Positions 28,122-40,929 of a stretch of DNA of 64,000 nt are shown in pieces (within the stretch, counting starts at the first letter, position 1; each line of letters opens with the position of its first letter). The DNA is from Marinobacter xestospongiae (GTDB taxonomy: Bacteria > Pseudomonadota > Gammaproteobacteria > Pseudomonadales > Oleiphilaceae). The notes beneath the pieces are model-generated. The model worked only from the letters and a program-made list of their open reading frames with translations. It had not been told where the DNA came from and did not search any database. A program made the position numbers and the translations under genes. The stretch covers positions 44,436 to 108,435 of the forward strand of contig NZ_JAKZAK010000021.1 in NCBI RefSeq assembly GCF_023156385.1. The letters run 5' to 3'.

Positions 28122-28916
28122 ATGGCACGCGTAATTGCGGTGACCAACCAGAAAGGCGGTGTGGGCAAGACCACCACCTGCGTCAACCTGGCGGCTTCCC
28201 TGGCGGCCACCAAGCGTCGCGTGCTGCTGGTGGACATGGACCCGCAGGGCAATGCCACCATGGGCAGTGGTGTGGATAAAAATGCCCTGGAGCGGTCCGG
28301 TTACGACGTTCTCACCAAAAAAGCCGACATCAGTGAGGTGGTGGTTCAGGTCGAGGCGGCCGGGTTTGACCTGCTCGGCGCCAATGGCGATCTCACCGCG
28401 GCGGAAGTCGAGCTGATGAACGAGATCGGCCGTGAACACCGGTTGCGACTGGCGGTCAACTCGGTGCGTGAGCAGTACGACTACATCCTCATCGACTGTC
28501 CGCCGTCGCTCAGCCTGCTGACGGTGAATGCGCTGTCGGCCTCGGACTCGGTGCTGATTCCGATGCAGTGTGAGTATTACGCCCTGGAAGGGCTGGCGGC
28601 GCTGATGAACACCGTGCAGCAGATCCAGGAGACGGTGAACCCGAATCTGGAGATCGAAGGCATCCTGCGGACCATGTACGATCCGCGCAACAGCCTGACC
28701 CTGGACGTGTCCGGTCAGCTCAACGAATACTTCGGCGACAAGGTCTACCGGGCGGTGGTGCCGCGCAACGTGCGACTGGCGGAGGCGCCCAGTTACGGCC
28801 TGCCGGCACTGAAGTACGACCGTGCCTCCAAGGGTGCCATTGCCTACCTGGCCCTGGCCGGGGAGATGGTGCGCCGGCACGGCACCTCAAAGACATCCGC
28901 GGCAGTCGCCGTGTAA
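28122..28916 (+). CDS. parA: Chromosome partitioning ATPase ParA (Soj)
   Basis: Deviant Walker A ATPase that moves ParB-parS complexes away from the origin during segregation. The 264-residue protein has VTNQKGGVGKTTTCVNLAASLA, VDMDPQGNATMGSG, DYILIDCPPSLSLLTVNAL and PMQCEYYALEGL. It lacks the N-terminal HTH of plasmid ParA, so it is the chromosomal type. An exact DnaA box lies in the gene (28271-28279). It is cotranscribed with parB, 27 bp downstream. Confidence 0.96.
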   Translation: MARVIAVTNQKGGVGKTTTCVNLAASLAATKRRVLLVDMDPQGNATMGSGVDKNALERSGYDVLTKKADISEVVVQVEAAGFDLLGANGDLTAAEVELMNEIGREHRLRLAVNSVREQYDYILIDCPPSLSLLTVNALSASDSVLIPMQCEYYALEGLAALMNTVQQIQETVNPNLEIEGILRTMYDPRNSLTLDVSGQLNEYFGDKVYRAVVPRNVRLAEAPSYGLPALKYDRASKGAIAYLALAGEMVRRHGTSKTSAAVAV

Positions 28917-28943
28917 GATAGCAACCGACAATCAGCGGGAAGA

Positions 28944-29831
28944 ATGACAGACACCATGGCGGCGAAGAAACGGGGATTGGGCGAACGCGGACTGGGCGCC
29001 CTGTTGGCGGGTTCCAAGGTCAGTCTTGACCAGCAGGCCCAGGATCATGACGGCGAACTGCGGGAACTGCCGATCGACCTGGTCCAGCGCGGACGCTATC
29101 AGCCCCGGCGTGACATGGACCCGGCAGCGTTGCAGGAGCTGGCGGACTCCATTCGCCAGCAGGGGGTAATGCAGCCGGTGGTGGTCAGGCCGATTGCTGA
29201 AGGCCGGTACGAGCTGATTGCCGGGGAGCGACGCTGGCGTGCCTGTCAGCTGGCGGAGCTGGACCGGATTCCCGCGATCATCCGCGAGGTGCCCGACGAA
29301 GCCGCCATCGCCATGGCGCTGATCGAGAACATCCAGCGGGAAAACCTCAACCCGATCGAAGAAGCCTTTGCCCTGCAGCGGCTGCAGGAAGAGTTTGGAC
29401 TCACCCAGGCCCAGGTGGCCGAGGCGGTGGGTAAATCCCGCACTACCATCACCAACCTGTTGCGACTGATTGGCCTGACCGAGGATGTGCGGCTGATGCT
29501 GGAGCATGGCGACCTGGAGATGGGCCACGGCCGGGCGATGCTGACCCTGCCCCCGGAACAGCAGCTGCAGGTGGCGCGTACGGTGGTGTCAAAGTCGTTG
29601 TCGGTCCGTCAGACCGAGGCTCTGGTGCGCCGGGTTCAGCAGGAAAGCGACAAACCGGCCAAGGCCGGCAGCAAGGAACTCGATCCCAACATCCGCGCCC
29701 TCCAGGACGATCTGTCGGAACGACTCGGGGCCCGGGTGTCCATCGCCCATGGTCAGCGTGGCAAGGGCAAACTGGTGATCGAATACAGCTCGCTGGACGA
29801 GCTGGATGGCATTCTGGGCCACATTCAGTGA
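28944..29831 (+). CDS. parB: Chromosome partitioning protein ParB
   Basis: CTP-dependent DNA clamp that loads at parS sites. The 295-residue protein has KKRGLGERGLGALL at the N-terminus, LVQRGRYQPRRDMDP, and the ParB box with VVRPIAEGRYELIAGERRWRA. ALIENIQRENLNPIEEA follows, then the HTH (LTQAQVAEAVGKSRTTITNLLRL) and a C-terminal dimerisation domain. ATG 28944 is used; ATG 28956 (MAAKKRG) is also plausible. I did not find a canonical parS palindrome in the window by eye. Confidence 0.95.
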   Translation: MTDTMAAKKRGLGERGLGALLAGSKVSLDQQAQDHDGELRELPIDLVQRGRYQPRRDMDPAALQELADSIRQQGVMQPVVVRPIAEGRYELIAGERRWRACQLAELDRIPAIIREVPDEAAIAMALIENIQRENLNPIEEAFALQRLQEEFGLTQAQVAEAVGKSRTTITNLLRLIGLTEDVRLMLEHGDLEMGHGRAMLTLPPEQQLQVARTVVSKSLSVRQTEALVRRVQQESDKPAKAGSKELDPNIRALQDDLSERLGARVSIAHGQRGKGKLVIEYSSLDELDGILGHIQ

Positions 29832-29904
29832 CCCGGCCCCGCCCTCTTTTGGTGCCAGATTGCTTCAACCTCGGGACTGCCACCTAGGTCCCGTTTTCCC
29901 TCCC

Positions 29905-29924
29905 GACCACTATATCTAGTGGTC
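29905..29924. repeat. Perfect palindrome between parB and atpI
   Basis: GACCACTA (29905-29912) and TAGTGGTC (29917-29924) form a perfect 8-bp inverted repeat with a 4-base loop, followed by AAAAAA. The A run is on the wrong side for a plus-strand intrinsic terminator. It could be a protein-binding operator or a structured leader. Confidence 0.5.
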
Positions 29925-30013
29925 AAAAAAGAAACACGCACCCATTTGTGTCCGATTGCCGTCGAAGCCAGAAATTTCGGGCTGTTACGGCTTTCCCGGG
30001 GTTTGCAGATTTG

Positions 30014-30042
30014 TTGATTCGTGCAAGTCGAACACATATAAT
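30014..30042 (+). promoter_or_regulatory. Promoter of the atp operon
   Basis: -35 TTGATT (30014-30019), 17-base spacer, consensus -10 TATAAT (30037-30042), about 79 bp before the atpI start. It is the best sigma-70 match noticed in the window and well placed to drive atpIBEFHAGDC. Confidence 0.75.
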
Positions 30043-30120
30043 CTGCCGCGCTTGTACGCGGTGTATTTGGACCCGATACGACCAGAACACCGACGCAAGG
30101 CGGACTTTTTTGGGGCAGTC

Positions 30121-30519
30121 ATGACAAAGGCACATTCGAACGGCATCGGCCGTCCGCCCATTGGTCGCTGGTTTCTGATCCAGGGCGTGGTGCTGGTAAT
30201 CGTCGGTCTGGCATTTTTACTCAAGAGCCCCGTTGCCTGTTATTCCGCCTTTCTGGGGGGCCTCATTTTTATCGTCCCCCACGGTTATTTCGCGTTCAAG
30301 GCATTCCGCTACTCCGGCGCGCGGGCTGCCAAGAAGATCATGAGTTCTTTTTATCAGGGTGAGGCCGGCAAGCTCATCCTCTGCGCCATCCTGTTCACGT
30401 TGGCGTTTAAATGGATTCAACCGCTCGACGTAGCGGCACTTTTTCTAACATTTGCGGTCATGCTGGTCACCAATCTGGTGGCCCCGTTCCTGGCGAACGG
30501 CAGAACGCAGCGAAATTAA
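30121..30519 (+). CDS. atpI: ATP synthase protein I
   Basis: A 132-residue inner-membrane protein that helps assemble the c-ring. It has four hydrophobic segments (FLIQGVVLVIVGLAFLL; CYSAFLGGLIFIVPHGYFA; KLILCAILFTLAFKW; ALFLTFAVMLVTNLVAPFL). First gene of the atp operon, 19 bp before atpB. The ATG at 30121 gives normal AtpI length; a longer in-frame start at 29956 lies upstream of the promoter and is rejected. Confidence 0.9.
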   Translation: MTKAHSNGIGRPPIGRWFLIQGVVLVIVGLAFLLKSPVACYSAFLGGLIFIVPHGYFAFKAFRYSGARAAKKIMSSFYQGEAGKLILCAILFTLAFKWIQPLDVAALFLTFAVMLVTNLVAPFLANGRTQRN

Positions 30520-30529
30520 CTGGACCTGA

Positions 30530-31411
<882 letters not shown>

Positions 31412-31507
31412 CCGGTTCGCCGGTCACCAGACTGTCGTGAAAACCGGTTTGTATAGCGCAAGCGAATTCTCTTAAACCCTAAACCATTAAACTGAAAACC
31501 AAACTGA

Positions 31508-31774
<267 letters not shown>

Positions 31775-31787
31775 TCGAGTCGCATAT

Positions 31788-31808
31788 CCGGGGGTAATCA
31801 GCCCCCGG
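31788..31808 (+). terminator. Hairpin between atpE and atpF (attenuator or mRNA stabiliser)
   Basis: CCGGGGG (31788-31794) and CCCCCGG (31802-31808) form a perfect 7-bp stem with a 7-base loop, followed by TTTGTTG. Its place inside the operon suggests partial termination or 3'-end stabilisation that raises c-subunit output. Confidence 0.55.
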
Positions 31809-31846
31809 TTTGTTGATTCACTACACAACAGGCGAGAGGTGAAGAC

Positions 31847-32317
31847 GTGAACATTAATTTGACGATGATCGGTCAAGCCATCGCGTTCTTTATCTTCGTT
31901 GTCTTCTGCATGAAGTACGTGTGGCCGCCGATTATGGCTGCCCTGCAGGAGCGTCAGAAGAAGATCGCGGATGGACTGGCTGCCTCGGATCGTGCCGCGC
32001 GTGACCTGGAACTGGCTCAGGAAAAGTCAGCCCAGGAACTGCGTGAAGCGAAGCAGCAGGCGGCGACCCTGATCGAGCAGGCCAACAAGCGCGCCAACCA
32101 GATTGTGGAAGCCTCCAAAGCGGATGCCCGCAAGGAAGGCGAGAAGCTGATCGAGCAGGCCAAGGCTGAAATTGAACAGGAGCGCAACCAGGCGCGTGAT
32201 GCCCTGCGTGCAGAAATTGCCGCGATCGCGATTGCCGGTGCCGAGAAGATCCTGGAAACCTCTGTCGATGCCAACAAACACAGCGAGATGCTGGACAAGC
32301 TGGCAGCAGAACTCTAA
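31847..32317 (+). CDS. atpF: F-type ATP synthase subunit b
   Basis: The peripheral-stalk subunit, 156 residues. One N-terminal membrane helix ([22 protein letters not shown]) is followed by a long charged coiled coil ([16 protein letters not shown] onward). The start codon is GTG at 31847 with GAGAGGTG upstream. Only one b gene is present, as in other proteobacterial aerobes of this type. Confidence 0.97.
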   Translation: MNINLTMIGQAIAFFIFVVFCMKYVWPPIMAALQERQKKIADGLAASDRAARDLELAQEKSAQELREAKQQAATLIEQANKRANQIVEASKADARKEGEKLIEQAKAEIEQERNQARDALRAEIAAIAIAGAEKILETSVDANKHSEMLDKLAAEL

Positions 32318-32332
32318 ACGACGAGGTTCATC

Positions 32333-32869
32333 ATGGCAGAACTGAGAACGCTGGCTCGTCCATACGCCAAGGCAGCCTTCAAGGCTGCCCAGGAACAGCA
32401 GCAGCTGGCCGATTGGGCCAACGTGCTGACCATGGCTGGGCACATCGCAGCGAACGACGTAATCCGACAGCTTCTCGCAAATCCGGGCGTCGACGAATCA
32501 AAGAAGGCGGAACTGATCCTGGGGGCGACCGAAACCGACGCCTCCGAAGCGGTCCGCAACTTCTTCCTGATCCTGGCCGAAAACCGTCGGCTGGCCCTGC
32601 TTCCGGAAATTGCGACGCTCTTCAATACGTACCGGGCTGAACTCGAGCGCACTGTTGATATTGAGGTTACCGCAGCCTTTGAGCTGACGGACGACCAGCA
32701 ACAGAAGCTCGCCCAGGCACTGTCGACCAAGCTCGACCGCAAAGTGTCACTCGCAGCATCACAGGACAAGTCTCTGATCGGCGGCGTCATCGTGCGTACC
32801 GGCGATCTGGTCATCGATGCATCTGTCCGCGGAAAGCTGAACAAAATGGCCGACGCTCTGGGCTCCTGA
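32333..32869 (+). CDS. atpH: F-type ATP synthase subunit delta
   Basis: The stalk subunit linking b to the alpha3beta3 head. The 178-residue protein has the delta/OSCP pattern: [19 protein letters not shown] at the N-terminus and [29 protein letters not shown] at the C-terminus. It lies 15 bp after atpF and 28 bp before atpA. Confidence 0.97.
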   Translation: MAELRTLARPYAKAAFKAAQEQQQLADWANVLTMAGHIAANDVIRQLLANPGVDESKKAELILGATETDASEAVRNFFLILAENRRLALLPEIATLFNTYRAELERTVDIEVTAAFELTDDQQQKLAQALSTKLDRKVSLAASQDKSLIGGVIVRTGDLVIDASVRGKLNKMADALGS

Positions 32870-32897
32870 TTTCAGCACAAGGTTTGAGGATAAAGGC

Positions 32898-34442
32898 ATG
32901 CAGCAACTGAATCCATCCGAGATCAGTGACATCATCAAGCAGAGAATCGAAAAGCTCGATATCTCTTCCGAAGCAAAGAACGAAGGTACGATCCTGTCCG
33001 TTTCTGACGGCATCGTACTGATCCACGGTCTCGCCGACGTTATGTACGGTGAGATGGTGGAATTCGCCAACGGTACCTACGGCATGGCTCTGAACCTGGA
33101 GCGTGATTCCGTGGGCGCGGTGGTACTGGGCGACTACGACGACCTGGCCGAAGGCCAGAAAGTCCGTTGCACCGGCCGCATCCTGGAAGTACCGGTTGGT
33201 AACGAACTGCTGGGCCGTGTTGTTGACGGTCTGGGTAACGCCATCGATGGCAAGGGTGACCTGGGCACCGAGCTGACCTCTCCGGTTGAGAAGGTTGCGC
33301 CTGGTGTTATCGCCCGTCAATCCGTTGATGAGCCGGTTCAGACCGGTCTCAAAGCGATCGATACCATGGTTCCCATCGGTCGTGGCCAGCGTGAGCTGAT
33401 CATCGGTGACCGCCAGATCGGTAAGACCGCGGTTGCGATCGACGCGATCATCAACCAGAAGAACACCGGCATCAAGTGTATCTACGTTGCCGTTGGTCAG
33501 AAGCAGTCTTCCATCGCCGCCGTTGTGCGCAAGCTGGAAGAGCACGGCGCCATGGACCACACCATCGTGGTTGCCGCCGGTGCTGCCGATCCTGCTGCGA
33601 TGCAGTTCCTGGCACCGTACGCCGGTACTGCCATGGGTGAGTACTTCCGTGACCGTGGTGAAGACGCACTGATCGTTTATGACGATCTGTCCAAGCAGGC
33701 GGTTGCCTATCGTCAGATCTCCCTGCTGCTGCGTCGTCCGCCGGGCCGTGAAGCCTACCCGGGTGACGTTTTCTACCTGCACTCGCGTCTGCTGGAGCGC
33801 GCTTCCCGCGTGAACGCCGACTACGTTGAGCAGTTCACCAACGGTGAAGTGAAAGGCAAGACCGGTTCTTTGACCGCACTGCCGATCATCGAGACCCAGG
33901 CCGGTGACGTTTCCGCGTTCGTACCGACCAACGTGATCTCGATCACCGACGGTCAGATCTTCCTGGAAACTAACCTGTTCAACTCCGGTATCCGTCCGGC
34001 GATGAACGCCGGTATCTCGGTATCCCGGGTTGGTGGTGCCGCCCAGACCAAGATCATGAAGAAGCTCGGCGGTAACATCCGTCTGGCCCTGGCCCAGTAC
34101 CGGGAACTGGCGGCATTCGCCCAGTTCGCTTCCGACCTTGACGAAGCGACCCGTAAGCAGCTGGAGCACGGTCAGCGCGTTACCGAACTGATGAAGCAGA
34201 ACCAGTACAGCCCGCTGTCCGTGGCGGAAATGGGTACCGTTCTGTTTGCAGCCAACGAAGGCTTCCTGGACGACGTTGATGTGGAAAAAGTTGTGGCTTT
34301 TGAAGCCCAGCTGCTGGACTGGATGCGTGCGGAGCAATCCGAGCTTCTGGCCAAGATCAACGAGAAGGGCGATTTCAACGACGACATCGCTGCCGGCCTG
34401 AAAGCTGCACTTGAAAAATTCAAGACCACTCAGAGCTGGTAA
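32898..34442 (+). CDS. atpA: F-type ATP synthase subunit alpha
   Basis: The regulatory nucleotide-binding subunit of F1, 514 residues. Walker A is in [46 protein letters not shown] and the conserved [23 protein letters not shown] are present. Length and ends fit the family. A structured hairpin lies between it and atpG. Confidence 0.98.
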   Translation: MQQLNPSEISDIIKQRIEKLDISSEAKNEGTILSVSDGIVLIHGLADVMYGEMVEFANGTYGMALNLERDSVGAVVLGDYDDLAEGQKVRCTGRILEVPVGNELLGRVVDGLGNAIDGKGDLGTELTSPVEKVAPGVIARQSVDEPVQTGLKAIDTMVPIGRGQRELIIGDRQIGKTAVAIDAIINQKNTGIKCIYVAVGQKQSSIAAVVRKLEEHGAMDHTIVVAAGAADPAAMQFLAPYAGTAMGEYFRDRGEDALIVYDDLSKQAVAYRQISLLLRRPPGREAYPGDVFYLHSRLLERASRVNADYVEQFTNGEVKGKTGSLTALPIIETQAGDVSAFVPTNVISITDGQIFLETNLFNSGIRPAMNAGISVSRVGGAAQTKIMKKLGGNIRLALAQYRELAAFAQFASDLDEATRKQLEHGQRVTELMKQNQYSPLSVAEMGTVLFAANEGFLDDVDVEKVVAFEAQLLDWMRAEQSELLAKINEKGDFNDDIAAGLKAALEKFKTTQSW

Positions 34443-34450
34443 ACGATCCA

Positions 34451-34474
34451 CGGCCTGCGAGTTATCGCGGGCCG
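34451..34474 (+). terminator. Hairpin between atpA and atpG
   Basis: CGGCCTGCG (34451-34459) pairs with CGCGGGCCG (34466-34474), nine pairs with one G-U wobble and a 6-base loop, followed by GTTTTG. This is a second internal hairpin in the atp operon, possibly a partial terminator or RNA-processing site. Confidence 0.5.
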
Positions 34475-34516
34475 GTTTTGTCACAGCGAGTGTCTAATTT
34501 GAGAAGGCAGTGAGTT

Positions 34517-35383
34517 ATGGCCGTCGGAAAAGAAATACGTAACCAGATTTCCAGCATCAAGAGCACGCAGAAGATCACCAGCGCCATGGAAATGGTTGCG
34601 GCGAGCAAGATGCGGAAGGCTCAGGAGCGCATGCAGGCCACTCGCCCATACGCTCAGAAGATGCTTCAGGTTATCGGACACATTGCGAAGGCGAATGCTC
34701 AGTATCGTCACCCGTTTATGGTCGAGCGCGAGGTCAAGCGCGTGGGCTACATCGTGGTGTCGACCGATCGCGGCCTTTGCGGTGGTCTGAACGTCAACCT
34801 GTTCAAAGCGCTTGTCCGTGAAATGCGAGCGTGGAAAGAAAAAGGCGTGGAAGCTGATCTGTGCGCAATCGGCCAGAAAGGCAACTCCTTTTTCCAGAAC
34901 TACGGCGGCAATGTCGTCGCGGCGCTGACCCATCTGGGGGACAGCCCGAGTTCTGACAAACTCATCGGCAACGTCAAGGTCATGCTGGACGCCTACAACG
35001 AAGGCAAGATCGACCGTTTGTACGTGGTACACAACGAGTTCGTGAACACCATGACCCAGAGCCCGAAGGTGGAGCAGCTGCTGCCGCTGCCGGAAGGCGA
35101 GGACGAAGAAGAGATCAAGAACCAGTGGGACTATCTCTACGAGCCCGATGCCAAGCAAATCCTTGAAGGTCTTCTGCCACGTTACATCGAATCCCAGGTT
35201 TACCAGGGTGTGGTAGAGAATCTGGCTTGTGAGCAGGCAGCCCGAATGATTGCCATGAAGAGCGCGACAGATAACGCCGGTGGCATCATTGACGAGCTTC
35301 AGCTGGCTTACAACAAGGCGCGCCAGGCAGCCATCACGCAAGAAATTTCGGAGATTGTGAGCGGCGCAGCATCGGTTGGTTAA
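34517..35383 (+). CDS. atpG: F-type ATP synthase subunit gamma
   Basis: The central rotor shaft, 288 residues. N-terminal coiled coil [31 protein letters not shown], the [16 protein letters not shown] motif, and the C-terminal [39 protein letters not shown] that sits inside the alpha3beta3 cavity are all intact. It has the standard position between atpA and atpD. Confidence 0.98.
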   Translation: MAVGKEIRNQISSIKSTQKITSAMEMVAASKMRKAQERMQATRPYAQKMLQVIGHIAKANAQYRHPFMVEREVKRVGYIVVSTDRGLCGGLNVNLFKALVREMRAWKEKGVEADLCAIGQKGNSFFQNYGGNVVAALTHLGDSPSSDKLIGNVKVMLDAYNEGKIDRLYVVHNEFVNTMTQSPKVEQLLPLPEGEDEEEIKNQWDYLYEPDAKQILEGLLPRYIESQVYQGVVENLACEQAARMIAMKSATDNAGGIIDELQLAYNKARQAAITQEISEIVSGAASVG

Positions 35384-35418
35384 CGCTCACAGACCTACTG
35401 GTTTTATTGACTATTTAA

Positions 35419-36828
<1,410 letters not shown>

Positions 36829-36868
36829 GAGGCCATCCATTTCCTGATCGACCAAAGAGGCAACAGAC

Positions 36869-37291
36869 ATGGGTATGACCGTGCATTGTGACGTGGTGAG
36901 TGCCGAAGAGAAGATCTATTCCGGACTGATCGAGATGCTGATCGCGGCCGGCTCCGAGGGTGACCTGGGTATTGCCCCAGGCCACACCCCGCTGCTGACA
37001 GCGCTGAAGCCCGGTCCGATTCGGGTGATCAAGCAGGGCGGAGAGGAAGAAATCCTCTACGTCTCCGGCGGTTACCTCGAGGTTCAGCCGAACCTCGTCA
37101 CGCTGCTGGCTGATACCGCGGTTCGTGCAAAGGATGTGGACGAAGCCGCGGCGATGGAAGCCCAGCGTGAAGCCGAGAAGGCACTTGCCAGCAAGACCGG
37201 TGAATTCGAGTACTCCCGTGCCGCTGCGGAATTGGCGGAAGCTGTGGCCCAGCTTCGCACCATTCAGCAGCTGCGCCGTAAGATGAAGTAA
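36869..37291 (+). CDS. atpC: F-type ATP synthase subunit epsilon
   Basis: The rotor subunit that couples gamma to the c-ring and can inhibit ATP hydrolysis. The 140-residue protein has an N-terminal beta sandwich ([52 protein letters not shown]). The C-terminal two-helix region ([31 protein letters not shown]) is long enough to be inhibitory. Last gene of the operon; a strong terminator follows. Confidence 0.97.
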   Translation: MGMTVHCDVVSAEEKIYSGLIEMLIAAGSEGDLGIAPGHTPLLTALKPGPIRVIKQGGEEEILYVSGGYLEVQPNLVTLLADTAVRAKDVDEAAAMEAQREAEKALASKTGEFEYSRAAAELAEAVAQLRTIQQLRRKMK

Positions 37292-37323
37292 CCTATCCTA
37301 CGGTCAGGGATTGCTGATCACCC

Positions 37324-37391
37324 AAGCCGCATCCTGAAGCGACCGGAGCCATGATTCATGGCCCCGATCATCCAGGGATGCGGCTTTTTTT
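37324..37391 (+). terminator. Rho-independent terminator of the atp operon
   Basis: AAGCCGCATCC (37324-37334) pairs perfectly with GGATGCGGCTT (37376-37386), followed by a run of T. A second hairpin (GCCATGA 37348-37354 and TCATGGC 37356-37362) is nested within the loop. This is the clearest intrinsic terminator in the window. Confidence 0.85.
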
Positions 37392-37469
37392 GTTTCAGGA
37401 CACTGACCCCGCAGTCGGCCACCCGGGCTGGAGGATGTCCGCAAGGTATCACTAGGAGAGAACCCCGTA

Positions 37470-38837
37470 ATGACTCCACTGCACGTAGTGATCCTGGCCG
37501 CTGGCCAGGGCACCCGAATGAAATCGGCCCTGCCCAAGGTTATGCACGCCGTGGCCGGCAAGCCGATGCTGCACCACGTCATCGACACCGCCCGCACCCT
37601 GGGGGCGGCCGGCATTCATGTGGTGGTTGGCCACGGTGCCGACCAGGTCAAGGACCAGACCCCCGCCAGTGATATCCACTGGGTCACCCAGGCCGAGCAG
37701 CTTGGCACCGGTCACGCCGTGGCCCAGGCGCTGCCGGGCATTCCTGATGATGCCCGGGTACTGGTGCTGTACGGTGATGTTCCTTTGACCCGTCAGCACA
37801 CCCTGCAACAGCTGGTGGCGGAGGTCAGCAACGACTGGCTGGCGCTGTTGACGGTGACCCTGGCCCAGCCTGACGGGTATGGCCGCATCATCCGCAATGA
37901 CGACGGCGCGGTGCAGGCCATTGTTGAGCAGAAGGATGCCAGCGCCGAACAGCGTCGGGTGAACGAGGTCAACACCGGCATCCTGGCCGCCAGCAGTGCC
38001 CGCCTGAAGGACTGGCTGCCGCGATTGTCCAACGGCAATGCCCAGGGCGAATACTACCTCACCGACATCATTGCCATGGCGGTGGCCGATGGCGTCGGCG
38101 TACATGCCGCCCAGCCGGAAACCGAAGTAGAGGTCCAGGGGGTCAACAACCGGCGTCAGCTGGCGACGCTGGAGCGCTGGTTCCAGCGCCGGCAGGCGGA
38201 TCGATTGATGGATGAAGGCGCGACCCTGGCGGATCCGGCGCGACTGGACGTTCGGGGTGAGCTCACCATCGGCACCGACCTGTGGATCGACGCCAATGTG
38301 GTGTTTGAGGGCCAGGTCCGTCTCGGCAGCCGCGTCAGCATTGGTCCGGGCTGTGTCATCCGCGATGCCGAGATCGGCGACGATGCGGTGATCCACGCCC
38401 AGTCGGTGATTGACGGAGCCCACATTGGCGCCGCCGCCCAGATCGGCCCCTTTGCCCGTCTGCGTCCGGGCACCCGCCTGGCGGCCCGTACCAAGGTTGG
38501 CAACTTTGTCGAAACCAAGAAGGCCGAGGTCGGCGAGGGCAGCAAGATCAACCACCTCAGCTACGTCGGCGATGCCATCCTGGGCCAGGATGTGAACGTG
38601 GGTGCAGGTACCATTACTTGCAACTATGATGGGGTCAACAAGCACCGTACCGAGATTGGTGACCGGGTCTTTGTGGGTTCCAACACCTCCCTGGTGGCGC
38701 CGGTTACCGTGGCCGCGGATGCCACCATTGGCGCCGGCTCCACCATTACCCGGGCGGTGGACAGCGAGGAACTGGCGGTGGCGCGTGGCCGTCAGCGCAA
38801 CATCCAGAATTGGCAGCGGCCGGAAAAGAAGGCCTGA
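37470..38837 (+). CDS. glmU: Bifunctional GlmU (GlcN-1-P acetyltransferase / GlcNAc-1-P uridyltransferase)
   Basis: Makes UDP-GlcNAc, the precursor of peptidoglycan and lipopolysaccharide. The 455-residue protein has an N-terminal uridyltransferase ([32 protein letters not shown]). The C-terminal left-handed beta-helix acetyltransferase has hexapeptide repeats and the acetyl-CoA site region [15 protein letters not shown]. It follows the atp terminator and precedes glmS by 39 bp, so UDP-GlcNAc synthesis genes are paired. Confidence 0.97.
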   Translation: MTPLHVVILAAGQGTRMKSALPKVMHAVAGKPMLHHVIDTARTLGAAGIHVVVGHGADQVKDQTPASDIHWVTQAEQLGTGHAVAQALPGIPDDARVLVLYGDVPLTRQHTLQQLVAEVSNDWLALLTVTLAQPDGYGRIIRNDDGAVQAIVEQKDASAEQRRVNEVNTGILAASSARLKDWLPRLSNGNAQGEYYLTDIIAMAVADGVGVHAAQPETEVEVQGVNNRRQLATLERWFQRRQADRLMDEGATLADPARLDVRGELTIGTDLWIDANVVFEGQVRLGSRVSIGPGCVIRDAEIGDDAVIHAQSVIDGAHIGAAAQIGPFARLRPGTRLAARTKVGNFVETKKAEVGEGSKINHLSYVGDAILGQDVNVGAGTITCNYDGVNKHRTEIGDRVFVGSNTSLVAPVTVAADATIGAGSTITRAVDSEELAVARGRQRNIQNWQRPEKKA

Positions 38838-38876
38838 CTGGCCCCGGCTCTATCCAGACAGAACAGGTAACAGATC

Positions 38877-40709
38877 ATGTGTGGCATCGTAGGCGCAGTA
38901 TCGGAACGGGACGTTCAGGGCATCCTGCTGGAGGGGCTGAGACGGTTGGAATACCGTGGCTACGACTCCGCGGGTATGGCGGTGCGTCAGGATCAGGGCG
39001 ATATCCAGCGCGCCCGGGAAGTGGGCAAGGTCGCGGCTCTGGCAGAGGCCATTGAACAGCAGCCCTGCAATGGCAGCGTGGGCATTGCCCACACCCGCTG
39101 GGCCACCCATGGCGAACCCAGTCAGATCAATGCCCACCCCCACATGTCGGGCGAGCGCCTGGCGATCGTCCACAACGGCATCATCGAGAACTACCAGGGC
39201 CTGCGGGATCAGCTCAAGGCTGACGGTTACACCTTCAGCTCCCAGACCGACACCGAGGTGGTCGCGCACCTGATCGAGCGGGAATACCGTCAGCAGGGTG
39301 ACCTGGTGGCGGCGGTGCGCGCGGCCATCGGCCAGCTGCGGGGCGCCTATGCCCTGGCGGTGTTGCACGCCGATGAGCCGGATCATCTGGTGGTGTGCCG
39401 GGCGGGGAGTCCGCTGGTTGTGGGTGTGGGGATTGGCGAGAACTTCATTGCTTCCGACCAGTTGGCACTGCTGCCGGTCACTGACCGCTTCATGTTCCTG
39501 GAGGAAGGCGATCTGGCCGAGATCCGCCGTGATGGCGTGACCGTGCTGGATCGTGACGGGGCCGCGGTGGAGCGGCCGGTGTCGCGCTTTGAGCATGGTA
39601 TGGACTCGGCAGACAAGGGTGAGTACCGCCACTTCATGCTCAAGGAAATCCACGAACAGCCCCGCGTCATCCAGGCCACCATGGAAGGCCGGATCACCGA
39701 CAGCCGGGTGTTGGAGCAGGCCCTGGGCACCGAGGCGGGTAGCCTGCTGGACGACGTTCGCCACGTTCAGATCATCGCCTGTGGCACCAGTTACCACGCC
39801 GGCATGGTGGCGCGGTACTGGATTGAAGAACTGGCCGGCATCCCCTGCTCGGTGGAAGTGGCGTCGGAGTTCCGTTACCGCCACCACGTGATCCAGCCGG
39901 ATACCCTGTTCCTGTGTATCTCCCAGTCCGGTGAGACCGCCGATACCCTGGCCGCCCTGCGCCAGGCTAAGGACGCTGGTTTCCGCGCCGCACTGGCAAT
40001 CTGCAACGTACCTGGCAGCTCCCTGGTGCGGGAATCGGATCTGGTGATCATGACCCAGGCCGGTCCGGAGATTGGTGTCGCGTCCACCAAGGCGTTCACC
40101 ACCCAGCTGGTGGCACTGTTGCTGTTTACCCTGGCGCTGGGGCGTCACAACGGCCTGAGTGAGCAGCGTGAGGCGGACATTGTGGCGGCGCTGCACCGGC
40201 TGCCGGGTCAGGTTGCCGATGCCCTGGCGCTGGATGGCAAGATCGCCGAGTTGAGCAAGGCGTTCATGGACAAGAATCACAGCCTGTTCCTGGGCCGTGG
40301 CGCGATGTTCCCGGTGGCGCTGGAAGGCGCACTCAAACTGAAGGAAATCTCCTACATCCACGCCGAGGCCTACCCTGCCGGTGAGCTCAAGCATGGCCCG
40401 CTGGCGCTGGTGGACAGCGAGATGCCGGTGGTCACCGTCGCCCCCAACGACGAACTGCTGGAGAAGCTCAAGTCGAACCTGGAAGAGGTCCGTGCCCGCG
40501 GTGGCGAGCTGTTTGTGTTTGCCGATGGCGGTGCCGAACTGCAGGACCAGCCCGACATTCACGTGCTGCAGATTCCCGAGGTGCACCCGATCACCGCTCC
40601 CATCGTCTACACCCTGCCACTGCAGCTGCTGTCGTACCACGTTGCCGTGCTCAAGGGCACCGACGTCGACCAGCCGCGGAACCTGGCGAAGAGCGTGACG
40701 GTGGAATAA
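38877..40709 (+). CDS. glmS: Glutamine-fructose-6-phosphate aminotransferase GlmS
   Basis: Makes glucosamine-6-phosphate, the entry step to amino sugars. The 610-residue protein has the glutaminase domain beginning [13 protein letters not shown] (Cys2 is the nucleophile after Met removal) with [13 protein letters not shown] and [18 protein letters not shown]. The sugar isomerase halves have [35 protein letters not shown] and the C-terminal [11 protein letters not shown]. No ribozyme leader is expected in this group and the 39-bp gap is too short for one. Confidence 0.98.
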   Translation: MCGIVGAVSERDVQGILLEGLRRLEYRGYDSAGMAVRQDQGDIQRAREVGKVAALAEAIEQQPCNGSVGIAHTRWATHGEPSQINAHPHMSGERLAIVHNGIIENYQGLRDQLKADGYTFSSQTDTEVVAHLIEREYRQQGDLVAAVRAAIGQLRGAYALAVLHADEPDHLVVCRAGSPLVVGVGIGENFIASDQLALLPVTDRFMFLEEGDLAEIRRDGVTVLDRDGAAVERPVSRFEHGMDSADKGEYRHFMLKEIHEQPRVIQATMEGRITDSRVLEQALGTEAGSLLDDVRHVQIIACGTSYHAGMVARYWIEELAGIPCSVEVASEFRYRHHVIQPDTLFLCISQSGETADTLAALRQAKDAGFRAALAICNVPGSSLVRESDLVIMTQAGPEIGVASTKAFTTQLVALLLFTLALGRHNGLSEQREADIVAALHRLPGQVADALALDGKIAELSKAFMDKNHSLFLGRGAMFPVALEGALKLKEISYIHAEAYPAGELKHGPLALVDSEMPVVTVAPNDELLEKLKSNLEEVRARGGELFVFADGGAELQDQPDIHVLQIPEVHPITAPIVYTLPLQLLSYHVAVLKGTDVDQPRNLAKSVTVE

Positions 40710-40729
40710 ACCAGCGCCATCGATGTGCC

Positions 40730-40766
40730 GCCATGCCGGGCTCACGGATGTCTGACCCGGCATGGC
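40730..40766 (+). terminator. Inverted repeat after glmS
   Basis: GCCATGCCGGG (40730-40740) and CCCGGCATGGC (40756-40766) form a perfect 11-bp stem. The tail (CTTAAAAT) lacks a good T run, so it may terminate weakly or protect the glmS 3' end. Confidence 0.55.
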
Positions 40767-40825
40767 CTTAAAATCAAATAATTAGAAAAGCTACCTTCCT
40801 GTCTCTCGAATCCCTTTTAACATCT

Positions 40826-40853
40826 TTGACAAACTCGTTGCGGACCGTAACAC
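40826..40853 (+). promoter_or_regulatory. Possible promoter of the EAL operon
   Basis: TTGACA (40826-40831), 16 bases, TAACAC (40848-40853), about 77 bp before the next gene. The -35 is consensus and the -10 is weak. Confidence 0.4.
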
Positions 40854-40929
40854 AGCCGTTGTGGCGTAATGGCTGGCAACTGCCGTAGCATCCTGGCTGT
40901 TCAAAAAATGACCAGCTCAAGGGTGTGCC

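Noticed and set aside
28117..30100. parS centromere site near parAB
   Set aside because: A canonical TGTTTCACGTGAAACA-type palindrome was not found by eye here or elsewhere in the window. It may be degenerate or outside.
38850..40763. A 637-residue minus-strand frame opposite glmS
   Set aside because: It fully overlaps glmS and has no recognisable domain or ribosome site.
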